DNA from: Sphingopyxis sp. LC81
GTDB taxonomy: Bacteria; Pseudomonadota; Alphaproteobacteria; Sphingomonadales; Sphingomonadaceae
Reading direction: 5' to 3'
DNA: 64,000 nucleotides
Assembly (NCBI RefSeq): GCF_000756375.1
Contig: NZ_JNFD01000021.1
Span: 1 to 64,000 of the forward strand
Under the pieces are notes generated by a model. That model did not search any database. It saw nothing but the letters and a program-made list of their open reading frames with translations, and had not been told where the DNA came from. The position numbers were made by a program, and so were the translations under genes. Of this stretch, positions 1 through 9,814 are shown one piece after another. Position 1 is the first letter of the stretch. Each line of letters begins with the position of its first letter.

Positions 1-1
1 T

Positions 2-691
2 ATGACCACTCACGAGAACACTCGCTCCCGCCGCTCCGATATCCTCGCTCATCACCGCTCCTCGCAAAGAGCGGCTATCAGCACCCCGCAGCAGCTTCCC
101 GCAAGGCGGCCTTCAGGACACGGTTACGAAACACCGGCCGCGCTTGCCGCAACAGAATCTGCCATCACGCCTGAAGAGCAAATCGATGCTGCCCACGCTA
201 TCCTGACATCAGCACTCCGAGCAGATTTGCTGACACGAATTCTGGAGCAGACGCCCACTTTCTTTGAGCGCGTGATCGTCGATCTGCTGGTGGCGATGGG
301 CTACGGAGGCTCGCACGAGAACGCAGCTATGCGCTTAGGCAAGAGCGGCGACGGCGGTATTGATGGCATCGTTGATGAAGATCGCCTCGGTCTGGATCGC
401 ATTTATATCCAAGCCAAGCGCTATGCGAAACATGTGCCTGTCGGACGGCCGGAAATTCAGGGTTTCGTGGGCAGCCTTGTTGGCTTGGGAGCGACGAAAG
501 GTGTGTTTGTGACGACCTCCACCTTTAGCGCTCCGGCCATCGAGTTCGTGCGTGGCCTGCAACAGCGGGTAATTTTGATCGATGGTGCGAGGCTGAGCGA
601 ATTGATGGTGGAATTCGGCGTGGGCGTCAGGAGTAGTCGCATTGTCGAAGTGAAGCGGTTGGATGAAGATTTTTTCAGCGAGGATAATTAG
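2..691 (+). CDS. Mrr-like restriction endonuclease, N-terminus uncertain
   Basis: Resembles Mrr-family (type IV) nucleases, which cut modified or foreign DNA. The C-terminal Mrr catalytic domain covers about residues 80-205: a helix rich in FFERVIVDLLVAMGYGG, then GDGGIDG (D121) and YIQAKRY (Q137, K139), the D...QxK form of the PD-(D/E)XK active site. The TxEEQIDAA segment before it is also Mrr-like. The first 40 or so residues do not look like the usual winged-helix N-domain, and the frame opens at the second base of the window, so the true start may lie outside or the N-terminus may be eroded. It lies 239 bp upstream of hsdM on the same strand and probably belongs to the same defence island. 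The family call is firm; the start and activity are not. Confidence 0.75.
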   Translation: MTTHENTRSRRSDILAHHRSSQRAAISTPQQLPARRPSGHGYETPAALAATESAITPEEQIDAAHAILTSALRADLLTRILEQTPTFFERVIVDLLVAMGYGGSHENAAMRLGKSGDGGIDGIVDEDRLGLDRIYIQAKRYAKHVPVGRPEIQGFVGSLVGLGATKGVFVTTSTFSAPAIEFVRGLQQRVILIDGARLSELMVEFGVGVRSSRIVEVKRLDEDFFSEDN

Positions 692-930
692 CGGAGGGCT
701 CCGGAAAAGCGTAGAATGCTACGCCTGTTCGTCCTGCGGAAAAGCCTCGAAAGCCACGCGTGGCATCCCATTGCCGGAGACAGAAAATCGGATGCGTTTG
801 GCGCATGGCGCGGGGCTCGGCATTCCCTGTTGCCTACCGAAGCACTTCGCTTTCCCGTCAGCAGAATGCTGCAACTCGACATTGCTCGCTGGTTTCGCCA
901 GAGACAACCAGCACCGAATAGGGACACCAG
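692..930. other. gap between mrr-like gene and hsdM
   Basis: No convincing gene. Several frames stay open across it, but none has a ribosome binding site or recognisable protein. It presumably holds the promoter of the hsdM-hsdS-prrC-hsdR operon. Confidence 0.4.
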
Positions 931-2478
931 ATGACCAGCCAGCAACAGCGTGACGCATTACACCGACAAATTTGGGCCATCGCTAACGAGGTCAGGGGCG
1001 CGGTCGATGGGTGGGATTTCAAGCAATTCGTACTGGGTGCACTCTTTTATCGCTTCATCAGCGAGAACTTCACCAGCTACATTGAGGCAGGTGATGGCAG
1101 CATCAACTATGCGCGGATGGCAGACGGCGCCATTCCCCAGGAAGCGATCGTCGATGCAGTGAAGACGAAGGGGTACTTCATCTATCCCAGTCAGCTGTTC
1201 GCAAATGTCGCTGCCAGCGCCAACGCCAATGAGAGTCTAAACACTGATCTGGCTGCGATCTTCAAGGCCATTGAAGGGTCGGCGCGCGGCTATCCTTCCG
1301 AAGAAGACATCAGGGGGCTTTTTTCGGATTTCGACACCACCAGCAACCGGCTGGGCAATACGGTCAAGGAAAAGAACGACCGGCTCGCCAAGGTGCTGAA
1401 AGGCGTTGCAGGCTTGCCATTGAAGTTCGAAGAAAATCACGGCGACCTGTTCGGTGATGCCTATGAGTTTCTTATCTCCAATTATGCAGCGAATGCAGGC
1501 AAATCGGGCGGTGAATTTTTTACGCCGCAGCACGTCTCGAAGCTGATTGCGCAGCTGGCGATGCACGGACAGGCGAGCGTAAACAAGATTTACGATCCAG
1601 CCGCTGGTTCCGGCTCCCTGCTGTTGCAGGCCAAGAAGCACTTCGATGATCATATCATTGAAGATGGCTTCTTCGGTCAAGAGATCAACTACACCACCTA
1701 CAACCTAGCCCGCATGAACATGTTCTTGCACAATGTGAACTATGACAAGTTCAAAATCCAGCACGGCAACACGCTGGAAAATCCTCATTTCCTTGATGAG
1801 AAGCCGTTCGACGCCATCGTTTCGAACCCGCCTTACTCCGTCAGGTGGAAGGGATCGGATGACCCGACCCTGATCAACGATGAACGCTTCGCTGCGGCTG
1901 GCGTGCTGGCCCCCAAGTCCAAGGCTGACTTTGCATTTGTGCTGCACGCGCTGCACTACCTGTCAGCCAAGGGGCGCGCGGCCATCGTTTGCTTTCCCGG
2001 CATCTTCTATCGCGGCGGGGCGGAGCAGAAAATCCGCAAATATCTGGTCGACAGTAATGTCGTCGAGACCGTGATCGCGCTCGCGCCCAATCTTTTTTTC
2101 GGCACGACCATTGCAGTCAACATTCTGGTTCTGGCCAAGAACAAGACCGACACCAAGGTGCAGTTTATCGACGCGACACGAGAGAATGAGTTTTTCCGCA
2201 AGGGCACTAACACCAACGTCATGGAAGACCGGCACACTGACCGGATCATCGAGATTTTCGCCAGCAAGGAGAACGAGCCTCACGTTGCCGCAACGGTCGA
2301 TCAGGTTGACATCGTTGGCAAAGACTACAACCTCTCGGTCAGCGCCTACGTGGAGCCGAAAGACACGCGCGTTAAGACCAATATCGCCCAGCTCAATGCC
2401 GAGCTGAAAACCACCGTTGGGAACATTGATAGGCTGCGCACCGAGATTGATGCGATTGTCTCGGAGATCGAAGCGTGA
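931..2478 (+). CDS. hsdM: Type I restriction-modification DNA methyltransferase subunit HsdM
   Basis: N6-adenine methyltransferase subunit of a type I system; two copies join HsdS to form the modification enzyme. An N-terminal HsdM_N helical domain (about 1-150) precedes the methyltransferase fold (about 160-470). The SAM-binding motif I is DPAAGSG from D222 and the catalytic motif IV is NPPY at 299-302. At 515 residues it matches the type IC subunit (EcoR124I family, about 520). Its stop overlaps the GTG start of hsdS in a GTGA, so the two are translationally coupled. It heads the four-gene unit hsdM-hsdS-prrC-hsdR, the order of the E. coli prr locus. Base composition is lower in GC than the core genes to the right, consistent with acquisition by transfer. 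Confidence 0.96.
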   Translation: MTSQQQRDALHRQIWAIANEVRGAVDGWDFKQFVLGALFYRFISENFTSYIEAGDGSINYARMADGAIPQEAIVDAVKTKGYFIYPSQLFANVAASANANESLNTDLAAIFKAIEGSARGYPSEEDIRGLFSDFDTTSNRLGNTVKEKNDRLAKVLKGVAGLPLKFEENHGDLFGDAYEFLISNYAANAGKSGGEFFTPQHVSKLIAQLAMHGQASVNKIYDPAAGSGSLLLQAKKHFDDHIIEDGFFGQEINYTTYNLARMNMFLHNVNYDKFKIQHGNTLENPHFLDEKPFDAIVSNPPYSVRWKGSDDPTLINDERFAAAGVLAPKSKADFAFVLHALHYLSAKGRAAIVCFPGIFYRGGAEQKIRKYLVDSNVVETVIALAPNLFFGTTIAVNILVLAKNKTDTKVQFIDATRENEFFRKGTNTNVMEDRHTDRIIEIFASKENEPHVAATVDQVDIVGKDYNLSVSAYVEPKDTRVKTNIAQLNAELKTTVGNIDRLRTEIDAIVSEIEA

Positions 2479-3761
2479 GCGATTCGGGCTTTCTTGAGAA
2501 GCTGCTCGATGGAGCGGAGGTTAAGTGGAAGCCGCTGGAGGATGTGACGCTTCCGACAAGCAACATTAAGTGGGCCGACACTGATCAAACCTATCGGTAT
2601 ATCGATTTGACATCGGTTCACCGTGAGACAGGGACAATTTCAGAGGCCAAAGAGATAACGGCGGAAACGGCCCCTAGCCGGGCTCAAAAGCTCGTTAAAA
2701 CCGATGATCTGATTTTCGCGACGACGAGACCAGCACAGCAAAGGTTTTGCCTGATTTCCCCTGATTGGTCCGGCGAAGTTGCCAGCACGGGTTACTGTGT
2801 CCTCCGCCCAGATCAATCGAGGGTTCTACCCGGCTGGCTCCTTCACTGGATAAGTTCTTCCCAGTTTAAGGCTTATGTCGAAGAAAACCAAAGCGGTTCG
2901 GCCTATCCGGCAATTTCTGACGGAAAAGTAAAAGCTTTCGAAATCCCTATCCCCTGTCCGGACGATCCGGAGAAGTCGCTGGCGATACAGGGGGAGATTG
3001 TTCGGATTTTGGACAGGCTCACCGAGCTGACCACCGAGCTGACCACCGAGCTGACCACCGAGCTTGAAGCGCGCAAGAAGCAATACAACCACTACCGCGA
3101 CCAGCTTCTGACCTCTGAGGATGGTGAGATCGAGTGGTTGCCTATGGAGCACATCGGTGAGTTCGTCAGGGGCAAGCGGTTTACCAAGGCAGACTATCGG
3201 GATGAAGGTATCAGGGCGATCCACTACGGAGAAATCTACACGCACTATGGTGTGTTCGCCAGCGAGACGCTCTCCAAGGTGAGAGCCGACATGGCGAACT
3301 CTCTGCGCTTTGCTGAGAAGAATGATGTCGTCATGGCCGGGGTAAGCGAAACGCTCGAAGACGTTGGCAAAGCCGTTGCTTGGCTAGGTGACGACAAAGT
3401 CGCAATCCACGATGATAGCTATGCGTTTCGCCACCCAATGAATCCCAAGTATATTGTATATACTATGCAAACTGACGCGTTCCATGATCAGAAAGGTCAG
3501 TTCGTCTCAAGGGGTAAGATCAAAAGGCTTTTGATCGATGGGATGAAGAAGGTGAAATTGCCAATCCCGTTCCCAGATGATCCGCAAAAATCCCTCGCGG
3601 AGCAAGCCCGTATCGTCGCGATCCTCGACAAGTTCGACGCTCTGACCACGTCGCTCACCAAAGGTCTGTCGCGCGAAATCGAACTGCGTCGAAAGCAGTA
3701 TGAATATTACCGCGACCTTCTCCTGACCTTCCGCAAACCGGCCGAGGCCGCTGAGGCATGA
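2475..3761 (+). CDS. hsdS: Type I restriction-modification specificity subunit HsdS (type IC)
   Basis: DNA target-recognition subunit. Two recognition domains (about residues 1-175 and 210-395) are each followed by a conserved helix ending in similar words, [12 protein letters not shown] and [14 protein letters not shown], the internal symmetry expected of HsdS. In the central conserved region residues 183-198 read TELT three times and then TELE. In EcoR124I and EcoDXXI, copy number of the equivalent TAEL repeat in this place sets the length of the unspecified spacer in the bipartite target. The GTG start overlaps hsdM. The stop overlaps the prrC start in an ATGA. The recognition sequence cannot be predicted from the protein alone. 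Confidence 0.95.
   Translation: MSDSGFLEKLLDGAEVKWKPLEDVTLPTSNIKWADTDQTYRYIDLTSVHRETGTISEAKEITAETAPSRAQKLVKTDDLIFATTRPAQQRFCLISPDWSGEVASTGYCVLRPDQSRVLPGWLLHWISSSQFKAYVEENQSGSAYPAISDGKVKAFEIPIPCPDDPEKSLAIQGEIVRILDRLTELTTELTTELTTELEARKKQYNHYRDQLLTSEDGEIEWLPMEHIGEFVRGKRFTKADYRDEGIRAIHYGEIYTHYGVFASETLSKVRADMANSLRFAEKNDVVMAGVSETLEDVGKAVAWLGDDKVAIHDDSYAFRHPMNPKYIVYTMQTDAFHDQKGQFVSRGKIKRLLIDGMKKVKLPIPFPDDPQKSLAEQARIVAILDKFDALTTSLTKGLSREIELRRKQYEYYRDLLLTFRKPAEAAEA
3021..3065 (+). repeat. 12-bp tandem repeat in the HsdS central region
   Basis: Three perfect copies of ACCGAGCTGACC (3021-3032, 3033-3044, 3045-3056) and a partial fourth (3057-3065). Each unit encodes four residues, so gain or loss of a unit keeps the frame but lengthens or shortens the helical spacer between the two recognition domains. 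Confidence 0.95.
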
Positions 3762-4960
3762 GCCAGAGTCTGGAACAGATTGCGCAGGCGCTTCACGAAA
3801 CCAACAAGAAGGTTCAACTGATTTATGCCTTCAACGGGACCGGCAAAACCCGCCTCTCCCGCGCTCTGAAGGGACTGGTTTCACCCAAAATAGAGGGCGA
3901 TGAAGCGCCGCAGCCATCACGGCATAAAATCCTATACTACAACGCCTTCACGGAAGATCTTTTCTATTGGGACAACGACCTACTTGGAGATGCCGAACCC
4001 AAGCTGAGGATCCAGGCGAACAGCTTCACCGACTGGATTTTGCGCGAACAGGGGCAGGAGCCGAACATCGCGCGGAACTTCCAACGCTATACCAATGACA
4101 AGCTAACCCCACGTTTCAACGAGGAATACAAAATCGCTGGCGCTGATGGAAGAGAGGTGACCGTTCCCGCTCTGTCCGAAGTCACATTTTCAATGGCGAC
4201 GGGTGGCGATAATTCGTCTGAAAACTTTAAGATTTCCAAGGGTGAAGAAAGCAACTTCATCTGGAGTGTGTTCTACACGCTGCTTGAAACCGTGATCGAT
4301 GTCCTGCAGGAGCCGGAGGCGGAGCTGAGAAGTACCGCGGACTATGACCAGCTGCAATACATCTTCGTCGATGATCCCGTCACCTCGCTGGATGAAAATC
4401 ATCTGATTGAGCTGGCGGTCGACCTCGCTGCATTGATCAGCCGGGCGCCCGAAGGGCTGAAGTTCGTTATCACAACGCACAGTCCACTTTTTTACAACGT
4501 ATTGCATAACGAGCTGAATATGAAACAGGGGAATAAGAAGGAGGGCTGTCGGCTGCTAGAACTGCTGGAAGACGGCACCTTCAGGCTCGATGTCAAACAC
4601 GGCGATTCGAACAGGAGCTTTTCCTATCATCTGTATCTGCGCAGGGTGCTTGCAGAGGCTATCGAACAGGGCACGGTCGAGCGATTCCACTTTATGTTTC
4701 TGCGGAACATGTACGAAAAGACAGCGGCTTTTCTGGGTTATCAAAATTGGGGTGATCTGCTGAGCACCGTGCCCGGCGCTGATGCTCCGGGAGCCAAGGA
4801 AGGATACCTGAACAGGGTGATGCAATTCTCCAGCCATTCAACCCTGTCGGGAGAACAGGTTCGCGAACCGACGGGGCCGGAAAAGCAGACGGTCAAACTG
4901 CTGTTCGAAAACCTGGTTAACAACTACGGCTATTGGCAGCAGGAAGCGCAAGATGGTTGA
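3758..4960 (+). CDS. prrC: PrrC-type tRNA anticodon nuclease
   Basis: Latent ribonuclease of the PrrC family. In E. coli it is held inactive by the type IC enzyme encoded around it and, when phage T4 disables that enzyme, cuts tRNA-Lys at the anticodon. The N-terminal two thirds is an ABC-type ATPase: Walker A FNGTGKT (25-31, K30), signature SKGEES (160-165), Walker B YIFVDDP (201-207), D-loop TSLD, and H241 in TTHSP. The nuclease part keeps the residues mapped in E. coli PrrC: R316 and E320 in LRNMYEK and H360 in FSSHSTLS (family R320, E324, H356), plus D283 in HGDSN. It has 400 residues against 396 in E. coli, with a shorter N-terminus and a small insert before the active-site His. It overlaps hsdS by 4 bp and hsdR by 8 bp. 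Nothing visible suggests inactivation. Confidence 0.95.
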   Translation: MSQSLEQIAQALHETNKKVQLIYAFNGTGKTRLSRALKGLVSPKIEGDEAPQPSRHKILYYNAFTEDLFYWDNDLLGDAEPKLRIQANSFTDWILREQGQEPNIARNFQRYTNDKLTPRFNEEYKIAGADGREVTVPALSEVTFSMATGGDNSSENFKISKGEESNFIWSVFYTLLETVIDVLQEPEAELRSTADYDQLQYIFVDDPVTSLDENHLIELAVDLAALISRAPEGLKFVITTHSPLFYNVLHNELNMKQGNKKEGCRLLELLEDGTFRLDVKHGDSNRSFSYHLYLRRVLAEAIEQGTVERFHFMFLRNMYEKTAAFLGYQNWGDLLSTVPGADAPGAKEGYLNRVMQFSSHSTLSGEQVREPTGPEKQTVKLLFENLVNNYGYWQQEAQDG

Positions 4961-7900
4961 GCAGACCAAGCCAATAGCGGAATCGAAGAACTTCATCGTT
5001 CTCGACAGATACACTAGCGAGTGGACTGCTGCGGATCACTACCAAAGCGAGGCCGAACTTGAACGCGAGCTAATCGAAGACCTGCGTAGCCAGGGCTATG
5101 AGTTCCTGCCCAATCTCACCTCGCCGGAGGCCATGCTGGCCAACGTGCGGGTGCAGCTGGAAGACCTCAACAACGTCCCTTTCTCAGATGACGAGTGGGC
5201 GCGTTTTGTCCTGTCCTATCTGGACAGCCCCAGCGACGGGATCACGGACAAGACCCGCAAGGTGCACGATGACTTCATCCATGATTTTGTATTCGACGAT
5301 GGGCGCATTCAGAACATCTACCTGTTCGACAAGGGCAATATCGCGCGCAACAAGCTGCAAATCATCAAGCAGTTCGAGCAGATTGGGACGCATGCCAACC
5401 GATACGATGTGACGATCCTCGTCAACGGTTTGCCTATGGTGCAGATCGAGGTGAAGAAGCGCGGCGTGGCCATTCGCGAGGCTTTCAATCAAATTCACCG
5501 ATATAGCAAAGAGAGCTTCAACAGCGACAATTCGCTCTACAAGTTTCTCCAGCTCTTCGTGATCTCGAATGGCACAGACACACGCTATTTCGCCAACACG
5601 ACAAAGCGCAACAAGCACAGCTTCGACTTCACAATGAACTGGGCCAAGGCCGACAACGGGCTCATCAAGGACCTTAAGGACTTCACGGCTACGTTTCTGC
5701 AGAAGCACACGCTTCTTAACGTGCTGCTGCACTACTCCGTCTTCGATGTGAGCGAGACGCTGCTGGTCATGCGTCCCTACCAGATCGCCGCGACCGAGCG
5801 CATCTTGTGGAAGATCAAAAGCTCGCACAATTCGAAGTCCTGGAGAAAGCCGGAGGGCGGCGGGTATATCTGGCACACGACTGGTTCGGGCAAGACGCTG
5901 ACCAGCTTCAAAGCGGCGCGCCTGGCCACGGAGCTCGATTTCATCGACAAGGTCTTCTTCGTCGTCGATCGCAAAGATCTCGATTTCCAGACGATGAAGG
6001 AATACCAGCGGTTCTCGCCCGACAGCGTAAATGGCTCCGAGAACACGGCTGCGCTCAAGCGCAATCTGGCCAAGGACGATAACAAGATCGTCGTTACGAC
6101 CATTCAGAAGCTCAACAATCTGATGAAGAGCGAAAGCGACCTCCCGATCTATGGCAAGGAAGTTGTTTTCATTTTCGACGAATGCCACCGCAGCCAGTTT
6201 GGCGAAGCGCAAAGGAACCTGAAAAAGAAGTTCAAGCGCTTTTATCAGTTTGGGTTCACCGGCACGCCCATCTTTCCGGAAAATGCGTCAGGCGCAGAGA
6301 CGACTGCGAGCGTCTTTGGCCAAGAACTCCACTCCTATGTCATCACCGATGCGATCCGGGATGAGAAGGTCCTGAAGTTCAAGGTGGACTACAATGATGT
6401 GCGTCCGAAGTTTCGGCACATCGAGAAAGAGCAGGATGAGGCCAAGCTCAGCGCGGCTGAGAATAAACGGGCGTTGCTGCACCCCGAGCGGATACGGGAG
6501 GTTTCCCAGTACATTTTAAACAACTTCCGGCAGAAAACCCACCGGACCAAGCTCGGAAGCGGGGGGTTCAATGCGATGTTTGCGGTCAGCAGCGTGGACG
6601 CTGCAAAGCTGTATTACGAAACGCTCAACGCGCTTCAGGAAGGCAGTGAAAAGCCGCTCAAGATCGCAACGATCTTTTCGTTCGCTGCCAACGAAGAGCA
6701 GAACGCAATTGGTGAGATTCAGGATGAGAGCTTTGACGTGTCCGCGATGGCCAGCAGCGGCAAAGAGTTCCTGAACGCTGCCATCTGCGACTACAACGCG
6801 CAGTTTGGCACCAGCTTCAGCACGGACGGCAACGGCTTTCAGAACTACTATCGCGATCTCGCCAATCGGGTGAAGTCGAAGCAAGTGGATCTGCTGATAG
6901 TGGTGGGGATGTTTCTCACCGGTTTTGACGCTCCATCGCTCAACACGCTTTTCGTCGATAAAAACTTGCGCTTCCACGGCCTTATCCAAGCCTATTCGCG
7001 CACCAACCGTATATTCGATGCGACCAAAACCTTCGGCAACATCATCGCTTTTCGTGATCTTGAGCAGGCTACTATCGATGCGATCACGCTGTTTGGCGAC
7101 AGTAACACCAAAAACGTGGTATTGGAGAAGAGCTTTCGGGAGTACATGGAGGGCTTCTCGGACATAGCATCCGGTGCCGCTAGTCGGGGCTTCAAAGCCA
7201 TCTTAGCTGAGTTGCAGACGCGCTTCCCTGACCCGGCTGCGATCGTCAAAGAGGCAGACAAGAAGGAGTTCGCAAAACTCTTCGGCGAATTCCTCAGGGC
7301 TGAAAACATTCTTCAGAACTTCGATGAGTTCGTTGCTCTAAAGGCCTTCCAGAATGTGGACCAGAGCGACGCAGCCGCAGTGGAAGATTTCAAAGAGCGG
7401 CATCATCTTGATGATGAGAATGTCAAAGAGCTGGCTTCGATAACGCTTCCGGCCGAGAGGAAGGTTCAAGACTACAAGTCCGCCTATAATGATATTCGTG
7501 ACTGGCTCAGGCGCGAGAAAGCAGCAGCAGAAGCCGAAGAGTCCTCGCTCGACTGGGACGATGTGGTCTTCGAGGTTGATCTTCTGAAGTCCCAGGAAAT
7601 CAACCTAGACTACATTCTGGAGCTTATTTTCGAGAAGAATCGAAGCACAAAGGACAAAAGCGGTCTTATCGACGAAGCTCGGCGACTCATCCGATCAAGC
7701 CTGGGCAACCGAGCAAAGGAGAGCCTGATTGTCGATTTTATCAACCGCACCAATCTCGATGAAATTGAAGGTAAGGAGGGAGTCATCGAGGCATTCTTCG
7801 CATTTGCTCAAGAGGAACAGCTCCGCGAGTTCGATGAGCTTGTCACGACAGAAAATCTGAATCGAGAGGCGGCAAAGCGGTATGTCGTTAGCTCTATCAG

Positions 7901-8054
7901 ACGCGAATTCGCGACCGACAGCGGAAACGCCCTGAACGACATTTTGCCAAAGATGAGCCCATTGAACCCCGCCTATCTGACAAAAAAGAGCTCCGTCTTC
8001 CAGCGTGTGTCGGACTTTGTCGCAAAATTCAAAGGCGTTGGCGGTCAGCTGTAG
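4953..8054 (+). CDS. hsdR: Type I restriction endonuclease motor subunit HsdR
   Basis: Translocates DNA using ATP and cleaves it away from the recognition site. The nuclease site is D152 (RYDVT), E166 and K168 (IEVKK), with QIHRY at 180-184, almost at the same residue numbers as in EcoR124I. The helicase domains follow: Walker A TGSGKT (310-315, K314), DEAD-like FDECH (D409-E410), and later motifs including [11 protein letters not shown] and YSRTNR. A helical C-terminal part contacts the methyltransferase. Length is 1033 residues, very close to EcoR124I HsdR. The start overlaps the prrC stop by 8 bp, so it is probably translated by coupling. Intact in every respect visible. Confidence 0.96.
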   Translation: MVEQTKPIAESKNFIVLDRYTSEWTAADHYQSEAELERELIEDLRSQGYEFLPNLTSPEAMLANVRVQLEDLNNVPFSDDEWARFVLSYLDSPSDGITDKTRKVHDDFIHDFVFDDGRIQNIYLFDKGNIARNKLQIIKQFEQIGTHANRYDVTILVNGLPMVQIEVKKRGVAIREAFNQIHRYSKESFNSDNSLYKFLQLFVISNGTDTRYFANTTKRNKHSFDFTMNWAKADNGLIKDLKDFTATFLQKHTLLNVLLHYSVFDVSETLLVMRPYQIAATERILWKIKSSHNSKSWRKPEGGGYIWHTTGSGKTLTSFKAARLATELDFIDKVFFVVDRKDLDFQTMKEYQRFSPDSVNGSENTAALKRNLAKDDNKIVVTTIQKLNNLMKSESDLPIYGKEVVFIFDECHRSQFGEAQRNLKKKFKRFYQFGFTGTPIFPENASGAETTASVFGQELHSYVITDAIRDEKVLKFKVDYNDVRPKFRHIEKEQDEAKLSAAENKRALLHPERIREVSQYILNNFRQKTHRTKLGSGGFNAMFAVSSVDAAKLYYETLNALQEGSEKPLKIATIFSFAANEEQNAIGEIQDESFDVSAMASSGKEFLNAAICDYNAQFGTSFSTDGNGFQNYYRDLANRVKSKQVDLLIVVGMFLTGFDAPSLNTLFVDKNLRFHGLIQAYSRTNRIFDATKTFGNIIAFRDLEQATIDAITLFGDSNTKNVVLEKSFREYMEGFSDIASGAASRGFKAILAELQTRFPDPAAIVKEADKKEFAKLFGEFLRAENILQNFDEFVALKAFQNVDQSDAAAVEDFKERHHLDDENVKELASITLPAERKVQDYKSAYNDIRDWLRREKAAAEAEESSLDWDDVVFEVDLLKSQEINLDYILELIFEKNRSTKDKSGLIDEARRLIRSSLGNRAKESLIVDFINRTNLDEIEGKEGVIEAFFAFAQEEQLREFDELVTTENLNREAAKRYVVSSIRREFATDSGNALNDILPKMSPLNPAYLTKKSSVFQRVSDFVAKFKGVGGQL

Positions 8055-8383
8055 CGCAACGCTGCTAAAAGCGTCCGAACTAGGAGTCGATCAAAGAAAG
8101 AGGCGACGCGAAGTTGCCGTCGCGCCGCCCATACGAGGATGATGCATCCTTCGTCCCACCATCCTGACTTGCCGGGGTCGCTAATCGTCAAGCCCGGACG
8201 GAAGTTGCCGAGCCCGATAATATCGCTTCTGACCCTCGGATTGTACGAAAGCGCCAAATCGTATGCCTTGGATATGGTTTCCTTGCCGCGCGGAATGAGC
8301 CGATAGGAGGACGGACTGCCAACTCGGGCGCGGCGGCTCTGATCGTAGCCACAGTTCGCGGTTAGGTCGCATTTCTCACGCAA
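8045..8383 (-). CDS. doubtful small ORF convergent with hsdR
   Basis: A 112-residue frame on the opposite strand that ends inside the last codons of hsdR. I recognise no family. The middle ([18 protein letters not shown]) looks protein-like, but there is no clear ribosome binding site and no partner gene. It may be a gene remnant or chance. Confidence 0.25.
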   Translation of the reverse strand: MREKCDLTANCGYDQSRRARVGSPSSYRLIPRGKETISKAYDLALSYNPRVRSDIIGLGNFRPGLTISDPGKSGWWDEGCIILVWAARRQLRVASFFDRLLVRTLLAALRYS

Positions 8384-8494
8384 GTTTCGGCGTTCGATCG
8401 TTCACGCGGATAGCGCGGGTTCGCTCCACCTGTTCTGCAGAACCATCCCCGGCGACGGGCGATGTGACCTGGACCGGCGCGGCGCCCCGCGAAA

Positions 8495-8574
8495 GTGCGG
8501 CGGCGCGATTATTTCCCCAACTGCTGCGCAGTCTCCTCGCGGCCGCTTCGCTTCAAATAATCGCGCCGCTGCAC
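8495..8574. promoter_or_regulatory. 20-bp inverted repeat in the leader of the DUF736 gene
   Basis: Left arm GTGCGGCGGCGCGATTATTT (8495-8514) and right arm 8555-8574 are reverse complements with one mismatch, separated by 40 bases. They lie 110-190 bp before the DUF736 start. The stretch 8384-8683 holds no convincing gene and is dense in GC-rich self-complementary sequence, so a structured leader RNA or a protein-binding operator is plausible. Confidence 0.6.
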
Positions 8575-8683
8575 TCCTCCGCATTCGCTGCGGCCCTCAC
8601 GGGTTCGCGGGTCACCTCATGCGCCGGCCCTTGGTCCGCCTATGCCGCAGGGATGGTCCCGCGGCTTCTCAAGGAGACGACCA

Positions 8684-9007
8684 ATGGCAGCTATCGGCTT
8701 TGTAAACGGCACCATCGAACAGGGCTTCGTGGGCCAGCTGAAAACCCTTTCGATCCGCGCGGCGATCGAAATCCGGACCAACCGCTCGAAAGCGGGCGAC
8801 GTCCAGCCCGACTATCGGGTGTATTCCGAAGGCGTCGAGATCGGGGCCGGCTGGATCCGCGTCGGACAGGTATCGCGTGAGCCCTATGTGTCGCTGAGCC
8901 TCGCGGCTCCCGAGTTCGGGCCGCGCCGCCTCTATGCGAACCTCGGCCGTGCCGCCGGCCAGGATGGCGAAGATGGCTACGCGCTCATCTGGAACCCGGT
9001 CGACTGA
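8684..9007 (+). CDS. DUF736 family protein
   Basis: A 107-residue protein of the DUF736 family (pattern IGFVNGTI...GQLKTLSI...YRVYSEGVEIGAGW), small single-domain proteins of unknown biochemical role found almost only on alphaproteobacterial plasmids and integrative elements, often beside tra genes. The start at 8684 is chosen over an upstream in-frame ATG (8642) because AAGGAGA lies at 8671-8677, at the right distance, and the family begins with MAxIG. It is preceded by a long structured leader. It marks the left side of the transfer module. No catalytic motif is visible. Confidence 0.9.
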   Translation: MAAIGFVNGTIEQGFVGQLKTLSIRAAIEIRTNRSKAGDVQPDYRVYSEGVEIGAGWIRVGQVSREPYVSLSLAAPEFGPRRLYANLGRAAGQDGEDGYALIWNPVD

Positions 9008-9063
9008 GGCGGGCTTCCACCCCGCGCCGCAGATGCGGCGCGGGGCTTCGCCGTGCCCAGGAC

Positions 9064-9285
9064 CTACGGGGCATCGTTCGGGAGGTCGGCCACGGTGAAG
9101 CTGATCGGGCTGTTGTACCATGCGGTCACGTGGGACTCGCGCCAGCCGCAGCGACGCTCGCTGATCTTGATCTGAGGCGGGAAGGTGCCCGCGGCAATTT
9201 TGCGATAGAGCGTCGCCCGGCTGAGCGAGGTGCGCTTGAGTACTTCGGGAAGGCGAAGGAACCGGTCGGGGGTGTGTGATATCAT
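9064..9285 (-). CDS. AlpA-family regulator / excisionase-like protein
   Basis: A 73-residue DNA-binding protein of the AlpA/Xis class (MerR-like winged helix). The helix-turn-helix is RLPEVLKRTSLSRATLYRKI followed by GTFPPQIKI, the standard AlpA pattern. In P4-like phages and integrative elements such proteins activate integrase expression or bend DNA for excision. The start at 9285 is preferred to in-frame ATGs at 9315 and 9300 because GGAG lies 9 bases before it. The gene points away from ArdC. A 12-bp palindrome and three 10-bp direct repeats lie upstream and may be its own sites. No integrase is visible nearby. Confidence 0.85.
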   Translation of the reverse strand: MISHTPDRFLRLPEVLKRTSLSRATLYRKIAAGTFPPQIKISERRCGWRESHVTAWYNSPISFTVADLPNDAP

Positions 9286-9314
9286 GAGTGTGTTCTCCAT
9301 ATGCTGGTGGTTCA

Positions 9315-9326
9315 TACGTCGACGTA
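9315..9326. promoter_or_regulatory. 12-bp palindrome upstream of alpA-like gene
   Basis: Perfect palindrome TACGTCGACGTA about 30 bp before the chosen AlpA start. Position and symmetry suit an operator or promoter element; this is inferred from sequence alone. Confidence 0.4.
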
Positions 9327-9411
9327 AGACTATAGAAGGGGACGACCGCGCCTATCGTCAACGCCGCAGAAAACCACGCGTTCGGGCGTAGTGCGAGAGC
9401 GTAGTTCCGTG

Positions 9412-9440
9412 GGCATCCGTAGGCATCCGCAGGCATCCCA
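9412..9440. repeat. three 10-bp direct repeats upstream of alpA-like gene
   Basis: GGCATCCGTA, GGCATCCGCA and GGCATCCCA follow one another without gaps, one DNA turn each. Such phased repeats are typical of binding sites for small recombination or replication proteins. Confidence 0.5.
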
Positions 9441-9814
9441 GGGCAGCTTCGAACCACCCCGGCGCATCTTGCGATTATTATTCTCATAGTGTCCCGGACC
9501 GCACGGCCGCGTTCCCGAAAGTCGCGCCGCGACCGGCGCGGCGCTTTCCGATTCGCAGGTTTCGGACGCCTTCGGCGTCCAATCGGTCGCCGCTTGCGCG
9601 GCGGCGTTGATGATCCCCGGCAAGACGGGGGCAGGGTGGGCGTCACTCGCCTTAGCCCCGCCCGGCCGGGCCGCAACCCGCGTGCCGCGGGTCCTGCTCT
9701 TCGTTCCGGTCCTTCGGATGCAGCCCGCCCGATGATGCGGGTCTCCCTTCTCCTTCCTGCCGCCCACCCCGCCCCCTTCCGGGCCGGGGTGCGGTGGCTG
9801 GAAGGAGAAGGGTC
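9441..9814. other. GC-rich gene-free leader of ardC with hairpins
   Basis: No gene supported. It holds perfect hairpins GGACGCC-TTC-GGCGTCC (9564-9580) and ACCCGCG-TGC-CGCGGGT (9676-9692), and pyrimidine-rich runs mirrored by purine-rich runs near 9745-9811. It ends in the strong ribosome binding site GAAGGAGAAGG of ardC. Probably an untranslated leader with regulatory structure. Confidence 0.5.

Noticed and set aside
663-953. 96-residue frame with paired cysteines between mrr and hsdM
   Set aside because: It overlaps the end of mrr and start of hsdM, lacks a ribosome binding site, and the Cys spacing fits no zinc-finger class.
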